Under the pieces are notes generated by a model. It saw only the letters and a list, made by a program, of their open reading frames with translations. It had not been told where the DNA came from and searched no databases. From NCBI GenBank assembly GCA_003194495.1, contig PQXE01000002.1, positions 19,350 to 67,648 of the forward strand: a stretch of DNA of 48,299 nucleotides, read 5' to 3'. Made by a program: the position numbers and the translations under genes. Each line of letters begins with the position of its first letter. Positions within the stretch are counted from its first letter, which is position 1. Origin of the DNA: Deltaproteobacteria bacterium (GTDB lineage Bacteria; Desulfobacterota; Dissulfuribacteria; Dissulfuribacterales; UBA3076). Positions 33,360-42,625 of this stretch are shown here, one piece after another.

Positions 33360-36300
33360 ATGTCCATCTCGCGCGATACATTCGACCCGACAAAAAACTA
33401 TAAGCAGATCCGCTACCACCAGGACCGCGACCTACTCGACTCGGAACTGAACGAGCAGCAGGAGATCATCAACCTCGAGCGCAAAAAGATCGCCGACATG
33501 CTCTTCAAGGAGGGGGCAGTCATCAGCGGGCTTGGGGTGTCGGTCACCGACAACGTACTGACCGTGGCCGAAGGGATAGTCTATTTCGACGGTTATCTCG
33601 AGCAGGTTCCGGGCGCGGTTCTGACCTACGATCCCGCCAAGACATCGGGCGTGGACTATGTTTACGTCGAGCTGCTCAAATACAACTACGGTTACAACCA
33701 GGACGCGGCGCTCATCAATCCAGCCACGGGCGAGCCCACCGCCGAGCGGGAAAAATGGATTCTGATACTGAAAGACCATGACACGAGCGGTGAGACGCTG
33801 CCCAATAACGTCCTCGAGCGGAACGTCGTTCCCATCTACAAGTTCGACCGGGAAACCGGTGACGTCACCGCCACGGTCCAGGAAAAGTCCAACATGTACC
33901 TGCGGGATCTCCTGGGGACAATTCCCGGCAGTCGCATCACGGTCTCTTCCATCACGGAGGATCAGCTCTCCTTCGCCGCGGCAGAGGGGTTGAACTCGCT
34001 GCTCCAGAACCTGGCCGAACGAACCTTCGACCAGGCGGGCAGCTACCTGGTCAATGGGCTGGACAGCTTTATCGGCGACAGCGACGGGGACAACGTCGAG
34101 GTGATCACCAACGCCGGGCGGGCCTATATCCAGGGTTACCGCCTGCAAAAAGACCTGCCGACAACCACGATGGTTCCCAAATCCGTCGCCACCAAATCGG
34201 TGCGCGGCGAGCAAAAGACATACAACGTCGGCACCCGGCGCTATGCGCTCAACAGCACACCATTGAAGGAGAGTACCCAGGTCGAGGCCATCGTCGAGAT
34301 TGTCTCCAATATCACCCGCGGCTCGGTGGGAGGCGGCGAAGACCTGCTCGCCCCGAATCCGGTGGTGGATATTCTCGAGGTGAGCCAGGGCGCGACCGTT
34401 TTTCAGGAAGGCGTGGACTGGCAGCAGTCCGGCAATTATGTGGACTGGCTCGGGACAGGCAGCGAACCGGCCATCGGCACCACTTACACCGTACGCTGGA
34501 CCTATACCAAGCAGATGATCAAAGGAACGGATTATGTGGACGCCGGATGGTTCGGCGAATCCGGCCATCCATCCGCCGGGGAACACTTCTACCAGGTTAC
34601 GGTTCTGGACGCTTCAGGCGAAACCGAATACGACGCTGCCAAGGTTATCTCCCGCGATACTCTGGCTGGTGAAATCAACAAGCTGTCCTGGTTGCCGGTC
34701 AACGGAGCCACCGGCTATCGCGTCTATCGTGGTTCGCAGAACACCGACCGGGCCGATTTTGAGCTTCTCAAAGAGGTTGCTTCCGGGGTCACCACCTACG
34801 TCGATGACGGCGTGGACGAGATCGTCGGTGGCAACCCGCCCGCATCCAATACCAGCGGCCTGACCATGTCCCCGGTGCAGATTGCCTTGGGCAATCTGAG
34901 CTTGGTCAACTTCGGCCGGACCGGACTCGGCGACGACCCGGTGGACGGCTCCAACTGCAGCGTCGATTACGATTACTACTTGGGTCGCAAAGATATCATC
35001 TACGCTACGACCGGCGAGATCAAACGACTGGAAGGTGCGCCGGCTGATTTTCCCAAACTGCCTGTCGTGCCCGAGGGCACGCTGGGACTCTGCAGTGTCG
35101 ACTGCCCGCCCAACTCGGTTGAGATGGACATCATCAACTTCGGCTTGACCCGTATCACCATGGATCAGATCCACAAAATCATCGACGACGTGGAGGATCT
35201 TAAATACAACGACGCCCAGTTCCAGATGAACAACGAGCTGCAAAACCGGGACGCACAGACCAAGAAAGGCGTCTACTCGGACGATTTCTCCAATGACGCC
35301 CAGTCGGACATTTATCACAGCGAATGGAGCGCCAGGATTGACAGTGTGAGTCAATTTGTGGGGCCGGATCGTGCTTCCATACCCAACCTGCTCGAAGTCG
35401 ACCAGGGCGCAAGTGACGCGCTGTTCAAGGGAAGTCTGGTGCTGCTTCCCGGTACGGAGGATGTCCTGATTGAACAGGCCGACTGGTCCGAGGAGAAGAA
35501 TATCAACCCTTACGCGGTCTTTGAGAAACCAGATGCCGCGGTGGAGATCACACCGAATATCGGCCGCCGGGGACAGACCGGTATCGCCGTGGTCGGTTCC
35601 AACTTCACGCCCAGCGCCACCGGGGTCACCGTGCGTTGTGACGGTCAGGTGGTCGCTTCCAACCTCACCGCTGACAATGCCGGACGGGTGAGCGCATCCT
35701 TTGTAATTCCGTCCAATGTCCGCAACGGTGACCGTATTGTCGAAGTAACCGACGGCACCTATTCGGCTCAGACCAACCTGCAGGTCAACGATCCACTGGT
35801 CATCACCCGAATCCAGCGCATTGTTGTCAACCGCACCATCGTGCGCAGACAAACCATCATGCAGCGGATTCCGCCGCGCATCATTCGCGTGCCGGTCGTT
35901 CGGACTGTCTGGCGCTGGCGTTGGCGGACCCGGCGGCGCGATCCACTGGCTCAGACCTTCAGCTTCACCCAAAACCGTGTCGTCTCGGCAATCGGTGTTC
36001 ATTTCACTCAAAAGGACGCGTCCATTCCGGTGACGGTTCAGATTCGCGGTGTGACCACCGGCCTGCCCAACGAAGTGGTTATGGCCGAGAAGGTGGTTTC
36101 TTCCGATGAGATCAGCCTGAGCGGAGAAACCAAGATCACCTTCGACGATCCCTTCTATGCCGAAGCGAACACCAGCTACGCAGTGGTGCTGCTCACCAAC
36201 AGCACCAACTATCGGGTGCGCATCGCCACGCTGGGACAGATGGGGCAAAACGGCGTCATCACCCGGCAAACCTATGCCCAGGGTGTGCTTTTGGAAAGCT

Positions 36301-36953
36301 CCAACGCCGAGACCTGGACCCCGCTCAACGGTTCAGATCTCACAGTGAAGATTTATGGATACGATTTCCAACCGTCTGGCGAAGTTCGATTCCAGCCCGT
36401 CACCGGCGCGCAGTTCAGCGAGCTCAATCTCGATGAATACTCAGCCATCCCGGAGGGAACCGGCATCGTCTGGGAATATTCCACGGACGGTGGAACCATC
36501 TGGGACGCTATTGTGCCCGCCGAGGAGGAAAACCTGCCGAACATCGCAAGCGATGTGCTGCTGCGGGCGCTGTTTGAAAGCACCGCGATCAATGACTCGC
36601 CTGCATTGAACTACAAGGACGTGAACCTGATCGGGCATCTGAACAACACGACCGGGGCTTACATCTCCCGCGAGAACGAACTGACTCAGGGAGTGGAATC
36701 CACCAAGGTCTATACGCAGATGAACATCCCCAGCGGTACCAGCCTCAACTGGTTCACCTCCAACGACGACGGCGCGACCTGGGAGCCCATGTCCATCGAG
36801 TCCACGCGAGAGATCGATCAGGAATGGACCGAGTACACCCTGACACGAACGTTCTCCGATCCGAGCGGGACCGAGATTCGCTACAAGGCGGAGATGACCG
36901 GCAACAACCTGGTCTTTCCTCGGATTCACACCCTCGGAGCAACGTTGAGCTGA
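33360..36953 (+). CDS. Large DUF4815-type tail protein
   Basis: 1197 residues. The opening FDPTKNYKQIRYHQDRDLLD, SELNEQQEIINLERKKIADM and VTVAEG-like DNVLTVAEGIVYFDGYLEQV matches the DUF4815 family of large phage tail proteins. The middle contains fibronectin-like strands (about 420-500) and an IPT-like domain (about 720-800: NIGRRGQTGIAVVGSNFTPS). A very basic stretch with Trp (RTVWRWRWRTRRR, about 845-860) leads into DPLAQTFSFTQNRVVSAIGV, a motif common at the C-terminal domains of this group. The last 300 residues are beta domains. Probably a baseplate-attached fibre or host-recognition protein; the gene is intact. Confidence 0.8.
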   Translation: MSISRDTFDPTKNYKQIRYHQDRDLLDSELNEQQEIINLERKKIADMLFKEGAVISGLGVSVTDNVLTVAEGIVYFDGYLEQVPGAVLTYDPAKTSGVDYVYVELLKYNYGYNQDAALINPATGEPTAEREKWILILKDHDTSGETLPNNVLERNVVPIYKFDRETGDVTATVQEKSNMYLRDLLGTIPGSRITVSSITEDQLSFAAAEGLNSLLQNLAERTFDQAGSYLVNGLDSFIGDSDGDNVEVITNAGRAYIQGYRLQKDLPTTTMVPKSVATKSVRGEQKTYNVGTRRYALNSTPLKESTQVEAIVEIVSNITRGSVGGGEDLLAPNPVVDILEVSQGATVFQEGVDWQQSGNYVDWLGTGSEPAIGTTYTVRWTYTKQMIKGTDYVDAGWFGESGHPSAGEHFYQVTVLDASGETEYDAAKVISRDTLAGEINKLSWLPVNGATGYRVYRGSQNTDRADFELLKEVASGVTTYVDDGVDEIVGGNPPASNTSGLTMSPVQIALGNLSLVNFGRTGLGDDPVDGSNCSVDYDYYLGRKDIIYATTGEIKRLEGAPADFPKLPVVPEGTLGLCSVDCPPNSVEMDIINFGLTRITMDQIHKIIDDVEDLKYNDAQFQMNNELQNRDAQTKKGVYSDDFSNDAQSDIYHSEWSARIDSVSQFVGPDRASIPNLLEVDQGASDALFKGSLVLLPGTEDVLIEQADWSEEKNINPYAVFEKPDAAVEITPNIGRRGQTGIAVVGSNFTPSATGVTVRCDGQVVASNLTADNAGRVSASFVIPSNVRNGDRIVEVTDGTYSAQTNLQVNDPLVITRIQRIVVNRTIVRRQTIMQRIPPRIIRVPVVRTVWRWRWRTRRRDPLAQTFSFTQNRVVSAIGVHFTQKDASIPVTVQIRGVTTGLPNEVVMAEKVVSSDEISLSGETKITFDDPFYAEANTSYAVVLLTNSTNYRVRIATLGQMGQNGVITRQTYAQGVLLESSNAETWTPLNGSDLTVKIYGYDFQPSGEVRFQPVTGAQFSELNLDEYSAIPEGTGIVWEYSTDGGTIWDAIVPAEEENLPNIASDVLLRALFESTAINDSPALNYKDVNLIGHLNNTTGAYISRENELTQGVESTKVYTQMNIPSGTSLNWFTSNDDGATWEPMSIESTREIDQEWTEYTLTRTFSDPSGTEIRYKAEMTGNNLVFPRIHTLGATLS

Positions 36954-36966
36954 TGGAGGAATGCCC

Positions 36967-37233
36967 ATGATCGTAAGACAAGAAGGCGGATTGACCGAGT
37001 TCATTTCTTCCCCGCGTGAAAAACGCGAGGGTGTCATTCGTGATTACGCGCTGGAACTGATGGCGAACCTGAATGCCAGGCTTCAGCGGATAGAGACGGA
37101 ACTCGATCTTCCCAGCGAAGAGGCTGCGGACTTTACCGAAATCATGAAGCGCATTCAGCAGGAAGAAACTGAAACCAGACGAATCAACCGGAAGCTGCTG
37201 GATTCCGGTGTCAGCCACACTGAGAGGATATGA
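36967..37233 (+). CDS. Small helical tail-region protein, 88 aa
   Basis: ATG 36967 is 6 bases after GGAGGA; the in-frame ATG 36961 touches that site. The peptide is almost wholly helical and charged (LTEFISSPREKREGVIRDYA, LELMANLNARLQRIETELDL, FTEIMKRIQQEETETRRINR), a likely coiled coil. It may be a chaperone or trimerising element for the large protein before it. Family not recognised. Confidence 0.6.
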   Translation: MIVRQEGGLTEFISSPREKREGVIRDYALELMANLNARLQRIETELDLPSEEAADFTEIMKRIQQEETETRRINRKLLDSGVSHTERI

Positions 37234-37235
37234 CC

Positions 37236-37310
37236 ATGACTATTACGATTCAAAACAACACAGAGCTTGCTGGCGGTGGAGAGTGGGAGGAATATACCGG
37301 AACCGTATGA
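37236..37310 (+). CDS. Very short ORF, probable stub of a lost phage gene
   Basis: ATG 37236 follows GAGAGGATATGACC and encodes MTITIQNNTELAGGGEWEEY and four more residues before TGA. The start codon context and position suit a normal phage gene, but 24 codons is very short, and what follows is non-coding. It may be the 5' remnant of a fibre or appendage gene removed where the defence island joins the prophage. Confidence 0.35.
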   Translation: MTITIQNNTELAGGGEWEEYTGTV

Positions 37311-37364
37311 GAGCAAACCTGATCCAAAGATTTCGCCCCACCTAAAACCTACCTTCCGTTAATC

Positions 37365-37407
37365 AACCGCTTTGATGGCTTCCAGTCCGGCTGCCATCAA
37401 AGCGGTT
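37365..37407. terminator. 15-bp perfect stem, probable terminator
   Basis: AACCGCTTTGATGGC (37365-37379) and its exact complement (37393-37407) enclose a 13-base loop. The stem is long and stable enough to end transcription from the tail operon. There is no T-run after it, so it is not a textbook intrinsic terminator; a bidirectional terminator or a recombination-related palindrome are alternatives. Confidence 0.5.
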
Positions 37408-37557
37408 GCCCCGCGTCCTCGTGCCGGTTCACGCCGGGGAAGTCTCCTCTTAGCATGGCTCTATGTCGGTGATAAATCCCTCAACCGTGGAATAGAGCTC
37501 ATCCCAACGGGTATCTGGTCGAATTAGACGTCGATTGCCCCAAATTCAGGAAAACGT

Positions 37558-37586
37558 TTGACAGTAACTGTCACTAACTGTATATT
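37558..37586 (+). promoter_or_regulatory. Sigma-70 promoter of the BREX operon with overlapping operator-like dyad
   Basis: TTGACA at 37558-37563, a 17-base spacer and TATATT at 37581-37586: a perfect -35 and near-perfect -10. The dyad GACAGTAACTGTC (37560-37572) overlaps the -35, and a second one, ACTAA...TTAGT, spans the -10. The small HTH protein encoded just downstream is the natural candidate to bind here. Confidence 0.75.
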
Positions 37587-37647
37587 AGTTGATTGTTATG
37601 AGGTATTGTGAAGAAAATTGTGCTTTGTGGCCAGAGAGGTGTACCTG

Positions 37648-37854
37648 ATGGATGAAAAGCCAGGCGATGTCCTGACCATTGAAGAACTCTCCATATACCT
37701 GAAAATCCCGAAATCCACGCTCTATAAGCTCGTTCGGGAAGGCAAGGTTCCGTCTCAGAAGGTGGGACGGCATTGGCGCTTCCGGAAAAAGGCCATCGAC
37801 CGATGGCTGGATGAAACGCGAGCCGAAGAGCCGGATACAAAGGGAGAACAGTAA
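37648..37854 (+). CDS. Excisionase/MerR-like helix-turn-helix regulator
   Basis: 68 residues from ATG 37648, which follows GAGAGGT; an upstream non-ATG start at 37618 would add ten residues. The sequence VLTIEELSIYLKIPKSTLYK, LVREGKVPSQKVGRHWRFRK and KAIDRWLDE is the classic small winged-helix of the excisionase family. It is the first gene after the promoter, and its stop overlaps the brxF start (TAATG). Probably an autoregulator of the BREX operon; a role in excision is not supported, as no integrase is nearby. Confidence 0.85.
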   Translation: MDEKPGDVLTIEELSIYLKIPKSTLYKLVREGKVPSQKVGRHWRFRKKAIDRWLDETRAEEPDTKGEQ

Positions 37855-38330
37855 TGGCAGAGCCACTCGCTGATCAGGTTGTGCGGAAGATCAAACAGGC
37901 CGAGGAATTATATCACCGGCTCATGCTGGTCGTGGCTCCCACAGGGGCCGGAAAAACCACCGCTCTTCAAGACGTACAAGAACGTGTGGGCGCTCCGCTG
38001 GTCAACGTCAATTTGGACCTGTCACGCCGGATGCTTGACCTGACTGAGCGTCAGCGAGCATTGCAGCTCCCCCGACTGCTGAGAGAGGTCATAAACGATA
38101 CCGATGGTGAAGTTGTGCTGTTTGACAACATAGAGATTTTATTTGACGTGTCCCTGAAGCAGGACCCTCTACGGCTTCTCCAGGGACTATCTCGTAACAA
38201 AACTGTGGTTGCTGCATGGAATGGCTCCATTGATGGCGACCACATGATCTATGCCGTACCGGACCATCCGGAGTACCGCCGCTACATGGTCCGTGATTTT
38301 CTGGTGGCAAGTCCGGAGGTAACGACATGA
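37854..38330 (+). CDS. brxF: BREX type 3 P-loop protein BrxF
   Basis: 158 residues. Walker A is APTGAGKTT (P-loop Lys34) and Walker B is [11 protein letters not shown] (D91). The size and order HTH, brxF, brxC are those of BREX type 3. BrxF is a small ATPase whose detailed role in phage exclusion is not known; it may recruit or remodel the large BrxC. The C-terminus ([18 protein letters not shown]) is typical of the family. A 34-base gap with GGGAGG leads to brxC. Confidence 0.82.
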   Translation: MAEPLADQVVRKIKQAEELYHRLMLVVAPTGAGKTTALQDVQERVGAPLVNVNLDLSRRMLDLTERQRALQLPRLLREVINDTDGEVVLFDNIEILFDVSLKQDPLRLLQGLSRNKTVVAAWNGSIDGDHMIYAVPDHPEYRRYMVRDFLVASPEVTT

Positions 38331-38364
38331 AGATGACAAAGAGAATTGCAGGGAGGTATGTGGG

Positions 38365-41300
38365 ATGAAATATGGTGATCTGATTCAGTTTGAGCCCATC
38401 GAATCCGTGGTTCAGCTGCGGGACGCTGATGAAGCCGCTGCCGCCCGTCAACTTGTGGAGACCTACGTCATTTCTGATGAAATGGCTGAGAAACTTGCCA
38501 ATCTTGTTATTCCCCAGCTTCAGTTTGATCAACCCGTTGACAACAAAGGGCTGCTTGTCGTCGGGAACTACGGCACCGGTAAATCGCACCTCATGTCGGT
38601 GATCTCCGGACTTGCCGAGAATCCTGAACTTGCATCCAGTCTGAACAATGCGGAGGTCGCCGATGCCGCGTCACGGATTACCGGAAAGTTCAAGGTGGTA
38701 CGTACCGAGATCGGGGCCACCACCATGTCCCTTCGTGACATTATTGTGGCCGAGCTCGAAGAGCATTTGGTGGCGATGGGTTTGAGTTACGCTTTTCCTT
38801 CTGCCGGCGATGTGGTTAACAACAAGCGCTCCTTCGAAGAGATGATGACCGCATTTCATCAGGAGTTCCCCGACCACGGCCTGCTCCTTGTGGTGGACGA
38901 ACTGCTCGATTACCTGCGCACGCGCAAGGACCAGGAACTAATCCTGGACCTGAACTTTCTGCGTGAAATCGGCGAGGTTTGCAAGGATCTGCGTTTCCGT
39001 TTCATGGCCGGTGTCCAGGAAGCCATCTTTGACAGCCCCCGTTTTTCCTTCGTGGCCGACAGCATCCGCCGAGTGAAGGATCGCTTCGAGCAGATACTCA
39101 TCGCCCGCAAGGACGTTAAGTTTGTGGTGGCCGAGCGTTTGCTCAAGAAGACCGGCGAGCAACAGGCCAGGATACGCGAATACCTGACGCCCTTCGGAAA
39201 ATTCTACGGGCGCATGGACGAGCGCATGGACGAATTCGTCCGCCTCTTCCCGGTTCACCCCGATTACATCGACACATTTGAGCGGGTGACTGCGGTTGAG
39301 AAACGCGAAGTTCTCAAGACCCTGTCCCTGGCCATGAAGAAGATGCTCGATCAGGATATGCCGGACGACCGGCCCGGCCTCATCGCCTACGATACCTATT
39401 GGACCAATCTCCGAGAGAATCCGTCTTTCAGAGCCGTGCCTGACATTAAGGCGGTCATCGATTGCAGCCAGGTGCTGGAGTCCCGCATTCAGCAGGCATT
39501 CACGCGCCCGGCCTACAAGCCCATGGCGTTGCGGCTCATCCATGCCCTGTCAGTACATCGCCTCACCACCGGCGACATCTATACCACACTCGGGGCCACG
39601 CCAAAGGAATTGCGGGATGCGCTCTGTCTTTATCAGCCAGGCATTGAGGAGTTGGGAGGCGATCCAGCCGATGACCTGCTCTCCCAGGTGGAGACCGTTC
39701 TGCGAGAAATTCATAAGACCGTCAGCGGACAGTTCATCTCCGCCAACCCGGACAATCGGCAATACTATCTCGATCTCAAGAAGACCGATGACTTCGACGC
39801 CCTGATCGAAAAGCGGGCTGAAAGTCTCGATACATCTCAACTCGACCGCTACTACTACGAAGCCCTGAGAAGGGTCATGGAGTGTACCGATCAGACCTAT
39901 GCTACCGGCTACAAAATTTGGCAGCACGAACTGGAATGGCTGGAACGTAAGGCAGCCCGTCTGGGGTATCTTTTCTTCGGCGCACCCAACGAACGTTCCA
40001 CGGCCGTTCCGCCGCGGGATTTCTACGTCTATTTCATCCAGCCATTTGAAGCGCCACACTTCAAAGACGAGAAGAAGGCTGACGAAGTCTTCCTGCGCCT
40101 GGCGAACACCGATGACGAGTTCCGCACCACACTCAGCAATTACGCCGCGGCACTCGATCTGGCATCCACCTCCTCCGGACACGCCAAGTCCACCTACGAA
40201 TCCAAATCGTCGAACTTTCTGCGGGATCTGGTTCAGTGGCTGCAGAAGCATATGACAGACGCATTCGAGGTGACCTATCAGGGGCGCAACAAAACCCTCA
40301 CCGAGTGGGCCAAGGGAAAATCCATACGTGATCTATCCGGTATCGCCTCCCACGAGCGGATCAATTTCCGTGACCTGGTAAACACGGTGGCAGGCATTTG
40401 CCTGAGCACGAATTTCCAGGAACAGGCACCGGAGTATCCCTGTTTCTCAGTTCTCATCACCGGCGACAATCGGGCCCAGGCAGCCCAGGACGCCATGCGG
40501 GCCATTGCCGGTCAAAACCGTACCAAGCAGGCCACGGCCGTTCTCGATGCACTGGAGCTGCTCGATGGTGAAAGGCTCGATCCATACCGATCCAAGTACG
40601 CCAAACATATCCTCGGTCTGCTCAAGAAAAAGGGCCATGGCCAGGTGGTAAATCGTTCTGAATTGATTCAGGATCTGCTCGGCGTCGAGTACCTTGCCCC
40701 GCAGACACTGCGGCTCGAACCGGAATGGGCCGTCGTTATTCTGGCCGTCCTGGTTTATTCCGGAGATCTGGTGCTGGCTATCCCTGGCAAAAAGTTCGAC
40801 GCCACCGGGTTGCCCCAACTTGCCGGAACCAATGTGGAAGACCTGGCCCAGTTCAAGCACGTCGAGCAGCCCAAAGACTGGAACCTGCCCGCACTCAAGG
40901 CGCTGTTTGAGCTGCTGGGCCTTACCCCCGGCATGGCCCAGCTCGTTACACAAGGGAAAGAAGAACCGGTACAGCAACTCCAAAAGGTGATCACGCAGGC
41001 AGTGGAGAACCTGGTCCTCATCCAGCAGAACCTGCAAAGCGGCATGCCGTTCTGGGGACGCAATCTGCTTGCAGAAGAGGAAGCGCAGAAGCTCCGTACC
41101 CGGCTCGATGATACCAAGACTTTCCTGGAGTCCATGCAGGCGTACTCGTCCCCAGGCAAGCTCAAGAACTTCCGCTACGACGCAGGAGAAGTCAGTGGCC
41201 ATCGCGACGGACTTAAGGCCTTAAACGAGGTTGAATCGCTGCAGGAACTGGTAACGGACTTAGGCCCCACCGCTTCCTATCTTTCGACTGCCGAGGCGGT

Positions 41301-42216
41301 ATTGCCGTCTGAGCACGAGTGGATAGGCAGGATGAAAGCGGTTCGGACTGAAGTCCTCACCGCTTTTTCCGGTTCTGGGTTTCTGGTTTCCGGTTCAGGG
41401 TTAAAAGATTCCGGCTCAGTCAACCAGGAACCAGAAACCTCAAACCAGAAACCGAATCTCCGTCAGGAGATTCTGCGCAAGCTCACCGAACTGAAAAAGG
41501 CGTACCTCCAAGCGTATCTGGCAATGCACACCAAGGCGCGGCTGGGTGTGAACGAGGATAAGCGCAAGACCCGACTGATGGGTGACGAACGGCTCAAGGT
41601 GTTGCAGAAACTATCGACCATCGACCTGATGCCACGCCAGCATCTGAGCGATTTCCAGAACCGCCTGGCAGGTCTGAAGAGTTGTTTTGCTCTTACCGAG
41701 AAGGACATCGACGCCTCGCCCGTCTGTTCGCACTGCGGCTTCCGGCCGGCGGCGGAAGCGGTTCATAGTTCAGGGTTTCGGGTTCATGGTTCCTCTAACT
41801 CAGAACTCAGAACCCAGAACTCAGAACTGATCAACGCCGCTACTGTTCTGTACCAACTTGATGATCAACTTGATACGATGGTTGCCGACTGGACCACGGC
41901 GTTGATCTCCAACCTGGAAGATCCGACGACCAAGGGCAATCTGAATCTGCTCAAGCCCGAGCCAAAGAAACTGGTCAACGGTTTCATAAAGAAGCGGGTA
42001 CTGCCGGATGACATGGATCAGGATTTCATCCATGCCCTGCAGGAAGTGCTCTCCGGGCTGGAAAAGGTGTCGGTAAACACCGCTGATATGCGTGCGGCGC
42101 TTCTGGCTGGCGGTTCACCAGCGACCCCGGCGGAAATGAAGAAACGGTTCGAGGAATACCTGGACGAGCTTACCAAGGGCAAAGAACCCGGCAAAGTGAG
42201 GATCATTTTAGATTGA
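38365..42216 (+). CDS. brxC: BREX type 3 large ATPase BrxC (DUF6079 family)
   Basis: 1283 residues. Walker [10 protein letters not shown] (K73) and Walker [13 protein letters not shown] (D178, E179) lie in an N-terminal AAA-type domain. The start [20 protein letters not shown] and the helix-rich body are those of the DUF6079/BrxC group that forms the large ATPase core of BREX. A CSHCGF knuckle (about 1120) lies near the C-terminus. Two stretches do not belong to the family: residues about 1001-1032 and 1132-1156, rich in Ser, Gly, Asn and Gln, come from palindromic DNA inserted in frame. Both lie between helical segments and may be tolerated as loops. The frame is otherwise intact. Confidence 0.82.
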   Translation: MKYGDLIQFEPIESVVQLRDADEAAAARQLVETYVISDEMAEKLANLVIPQLQFDQPVDNKGLLVVGNYGTGKSHLMSVISGLAENPELASSLNNAEVADAASRITGKFKVVRTEIGATTMSLRDIIVAELEEHLVAMGLSYAFPSAGDVVNNKRSFEEMMTAFHQEFPDHGLLLVVDELLDYLRTRKDQELILDLNFLREIGEVCKDLRFRFMAGVQEAIFDSPRFSFVADSIRRVKDRFEQILIARKDVKFVVAERLLKKTGEQQARIREYLTPFGKFYGRMDERMDEFVRLFPVHPDYIDTFERVTAVEKREVLKTLSLAMKKMLDQDMPDDRPGLIAYDTYWTNLRENPSFRAVPDIKAVIDCSQVLESRIQQAFTRPAYKPMALRLIHALSVHRLTTGDIYTTLGATPKELRDALCLYQPGIEELGGDPADDLLSQVETVLREIHKTVSGQFISANPDNRQYYLDLKKTDDFDALIEKRAESLDTSQLDRYYYEALRRVMECTDQTYATGYKIWQHELEWLERKAARLGYLFFGAPNERSTAVPPRDFYVYFIQPFEAPHFKDEKKADEVFLRLANTDDEFRTTLSNYAAALDLASTSSGHAKSTYESKSSNFLRDLVQWLQKHMTDAFEVTYQGRNKTLTEWAKGKSIRDLSGIASHERINFRDLVNTVAGICLSTNFQEQAPEYPCFSVLITGDNRAQAAQDAMRAIAGQNRTKQATAVLDALELLDGERLDPYRSKYAKHILGLLKKKGHGQVVNRSELIQDLLGVEYLAPQTLRLEPEWAVVILAVLVYSGDLVLAIPGKKFDATGLPQLAGTNVEDLAQFKHVEQPKDWNLPALKALFELLGLTPGMAQLVTQGKEEPVQQLQKVITQAVENLVLIQQNLQSGMPFWGRNLLAEEEAQKLRTRLDDTKTFLESMQAYSSPGKLKNFRYDAGEVSGHRDGLKALNEVESLQELVTDLGPTASYLSTAEAVLPSEHEWIGRMKAVRTEVLTAFSGSGFLVSGSGLKDSGSVNQEPETSNQKPNLRQEILRKLTELKKAYLQAYLAMHTKARLGVNEDKRKTRLMGDERLKVLQKLSTIDLMPRQHLSDFQNRLAGLKSCFALTEKDIDASPVCSHCGFRPAAEAVHSSGFRVHGSSNSELRTQNSELINAATVLYQLDDQLDTMVADWTTALISNLEDPTTKGNLNLLKPEPKKLVNGFIKKRVLPDDMDQDFIHALQEVLSGLEKVSVNTADMRAALLAGGSPATPAEMKKRFEEYLDELTKGKEPGKVRIILD
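41365..41460. repeat. Palindromic insert 1 inside brxC
   Basis: The left arm is rich in GGTTTCTGG/GGTTCTGGG units and the right arm in the complement (CCAGAAACC, AACCAGAAACC), making an imperfect hairpin of about 95 bp whose length keeps the frame. Similar units occur at 41760-41832, 43800-43840 and 44345-44380, so this is a local family of small dispersed palindromes. Confidence 0.75.
41758..41832. repeat. Palindromic insert 2 inside brxC
   Basis: Left arm GGTTCATAGTTCAGGG and repeats of GGGTTC; right arm AACTCAGAACTCAGAACC with AGAACTCAGAAC. The two arms pair imperfectly. Translated in frame it gives [20 protein letters not shown], out of character with the helical protein around it. Confidence 0.75.
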
Positions 42217-42240
42217 TGATTTCAGATTTTAGATTGGAAA
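42213..42240. repeat. Left border repeat of four-helix-bundle cassette 1
   Basis: GATGATTTCAGATTTTAG with GATTGG starts at the brxC stop. Its complement, in imperfect form (AATCATCAATCACAAATC and AAAAATCGAAAAT), lies at about 42588-42620 around the end of the next gene, so the gene is framed by inverted repeats. Confidence 0.6.
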
Positions 42241-42247
42241 ATCCCCG

Positions 42248-42625
42248 ATGAATGAGCAGGAGCTGAAAGAACGGACAAAGAAATTTGCATTGCGAGTTAT
42301 GAAGCTTGTAGATGTATTGCCTAAAACGATTTCAGGGCGAGCTATCGCCAATCAGCTTGTCCGATCCGGCACCTCGGTCGGCGCCAATTATCGTGCAGCA
42401 TGCCGTGGCCGATCAAAGGCGGAGTTTATCGCCAAGCTTGGAATTGTCATAGAAGAGGCAGATGAGTGTGAATACTGGCTTGAGTTGATAATTGACGGTG
42501 AATTATTACCGAAAAACAAAGTTGAATCTCTGCATCAAGAGGCCCACGAACTTGCAGCAATTTTTGTAGCATCTGTTCGTACCGCCAAATCATCAATCAC
42601 AAATCAAAAATCGAAAATGAAATGA
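42248..42625 (+). CDS. S23-type four-helix-bundle protein (first copy)
   Basis: 125 residues. TKKFALRVMKLVDVLPKTIS, IANQLVRSGTSVGANYRAAC and IVIEEADECEYWLELIIDGE are hallmarks of the four-helix-bundle family once called ribosomal protein S23 (23S rRNA intervening-sequence proteins). It is also structurally akin to the Avd protein of diversity-generating retroelements. Members have no known enzymatic activity. The last ten codons (SSITNQKSKMK) lie inside the right border repeat. It sits between brxC and the nuclease gene and its stop overlaps the nuclease start. A separate homologue follows at 43850, sharing the family but little sequence. Confidence 0.85.
   Translation: MNEQELKERTKKFALRVMKLVDVLPKTISGRAIANQLVRSGTSVGANYRAACRGRSKAEFIAKLGIVIEEADECEYWLELIIDGELLPKNKVESLHQEAHELAAIFVASVRTAKSSITNQKSKMK
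42590..42620. repeat. Right border repeat of four-helix-bundle cassette 1
   Basis: AATCATCAATCACAAATC then AAAAATCGAAAATG; this is the imperfect inverted partner of the repeat at 42213. It encodes the C-terminus of the four-helix protein and runs up to the start of the nuclease gene. Confidence 0.6.

Larger units (their letters stand above)
37311..37617. other. 307-bp non-coding junction between prophage and defence island
   Basis: No reading frame here has coding character. The stretch holds a 15-bp perfect inverted repeat (37365-37407) and, at its right end, a strong promoter with an overlapping dyad (37558-37586). Base composition falls from GC-rich to AT-rich across it. No att-like direct repeat can be recognised because the other prophage end is not in the window. 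Confidence 0.6.

Noticed and set aside
34614..36269. Long minus-strand frame of 551 codons
   Set aside because: It lies antisense to the intact large tail protein and has the His/Asp/Gly-rich look of a reverse-complement shadow, with no ribosome site or domain. The same applies to the other long minus-strand frames, for example at 7331-8530.
12848..37310. An eCIS, R-type pyocin or type VI secretion cluster
   Set aside because: Sheath, tube, PAAR and CIS-tube genes are present, but capsid, scaffold, protease-like, MuF and tape measure genes lie in the same cluster, and no eCIS AAA+ ATPase or type VI membrane complex is seen. A head-bearing prophage explains all of it.
37365..37407. Phage attachment site
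   Set aside because: A perfect stem is present, but no direct repeat partner or integrase gene is in the window, so a terminator is the simpler reading.
37648..37854. Phage excisionase
   Set aside because: The fold fits, but there is no integrase nearby and the gene heads the BREX operon behind its promoter, so a regulator is more likely.
41365..41832. CRISPR array
   Set aside because: The repeated GGTTTCTGG/CCAGAAACC units are palindromic, unequal and without regular spacers, and they are inside a coding gene.
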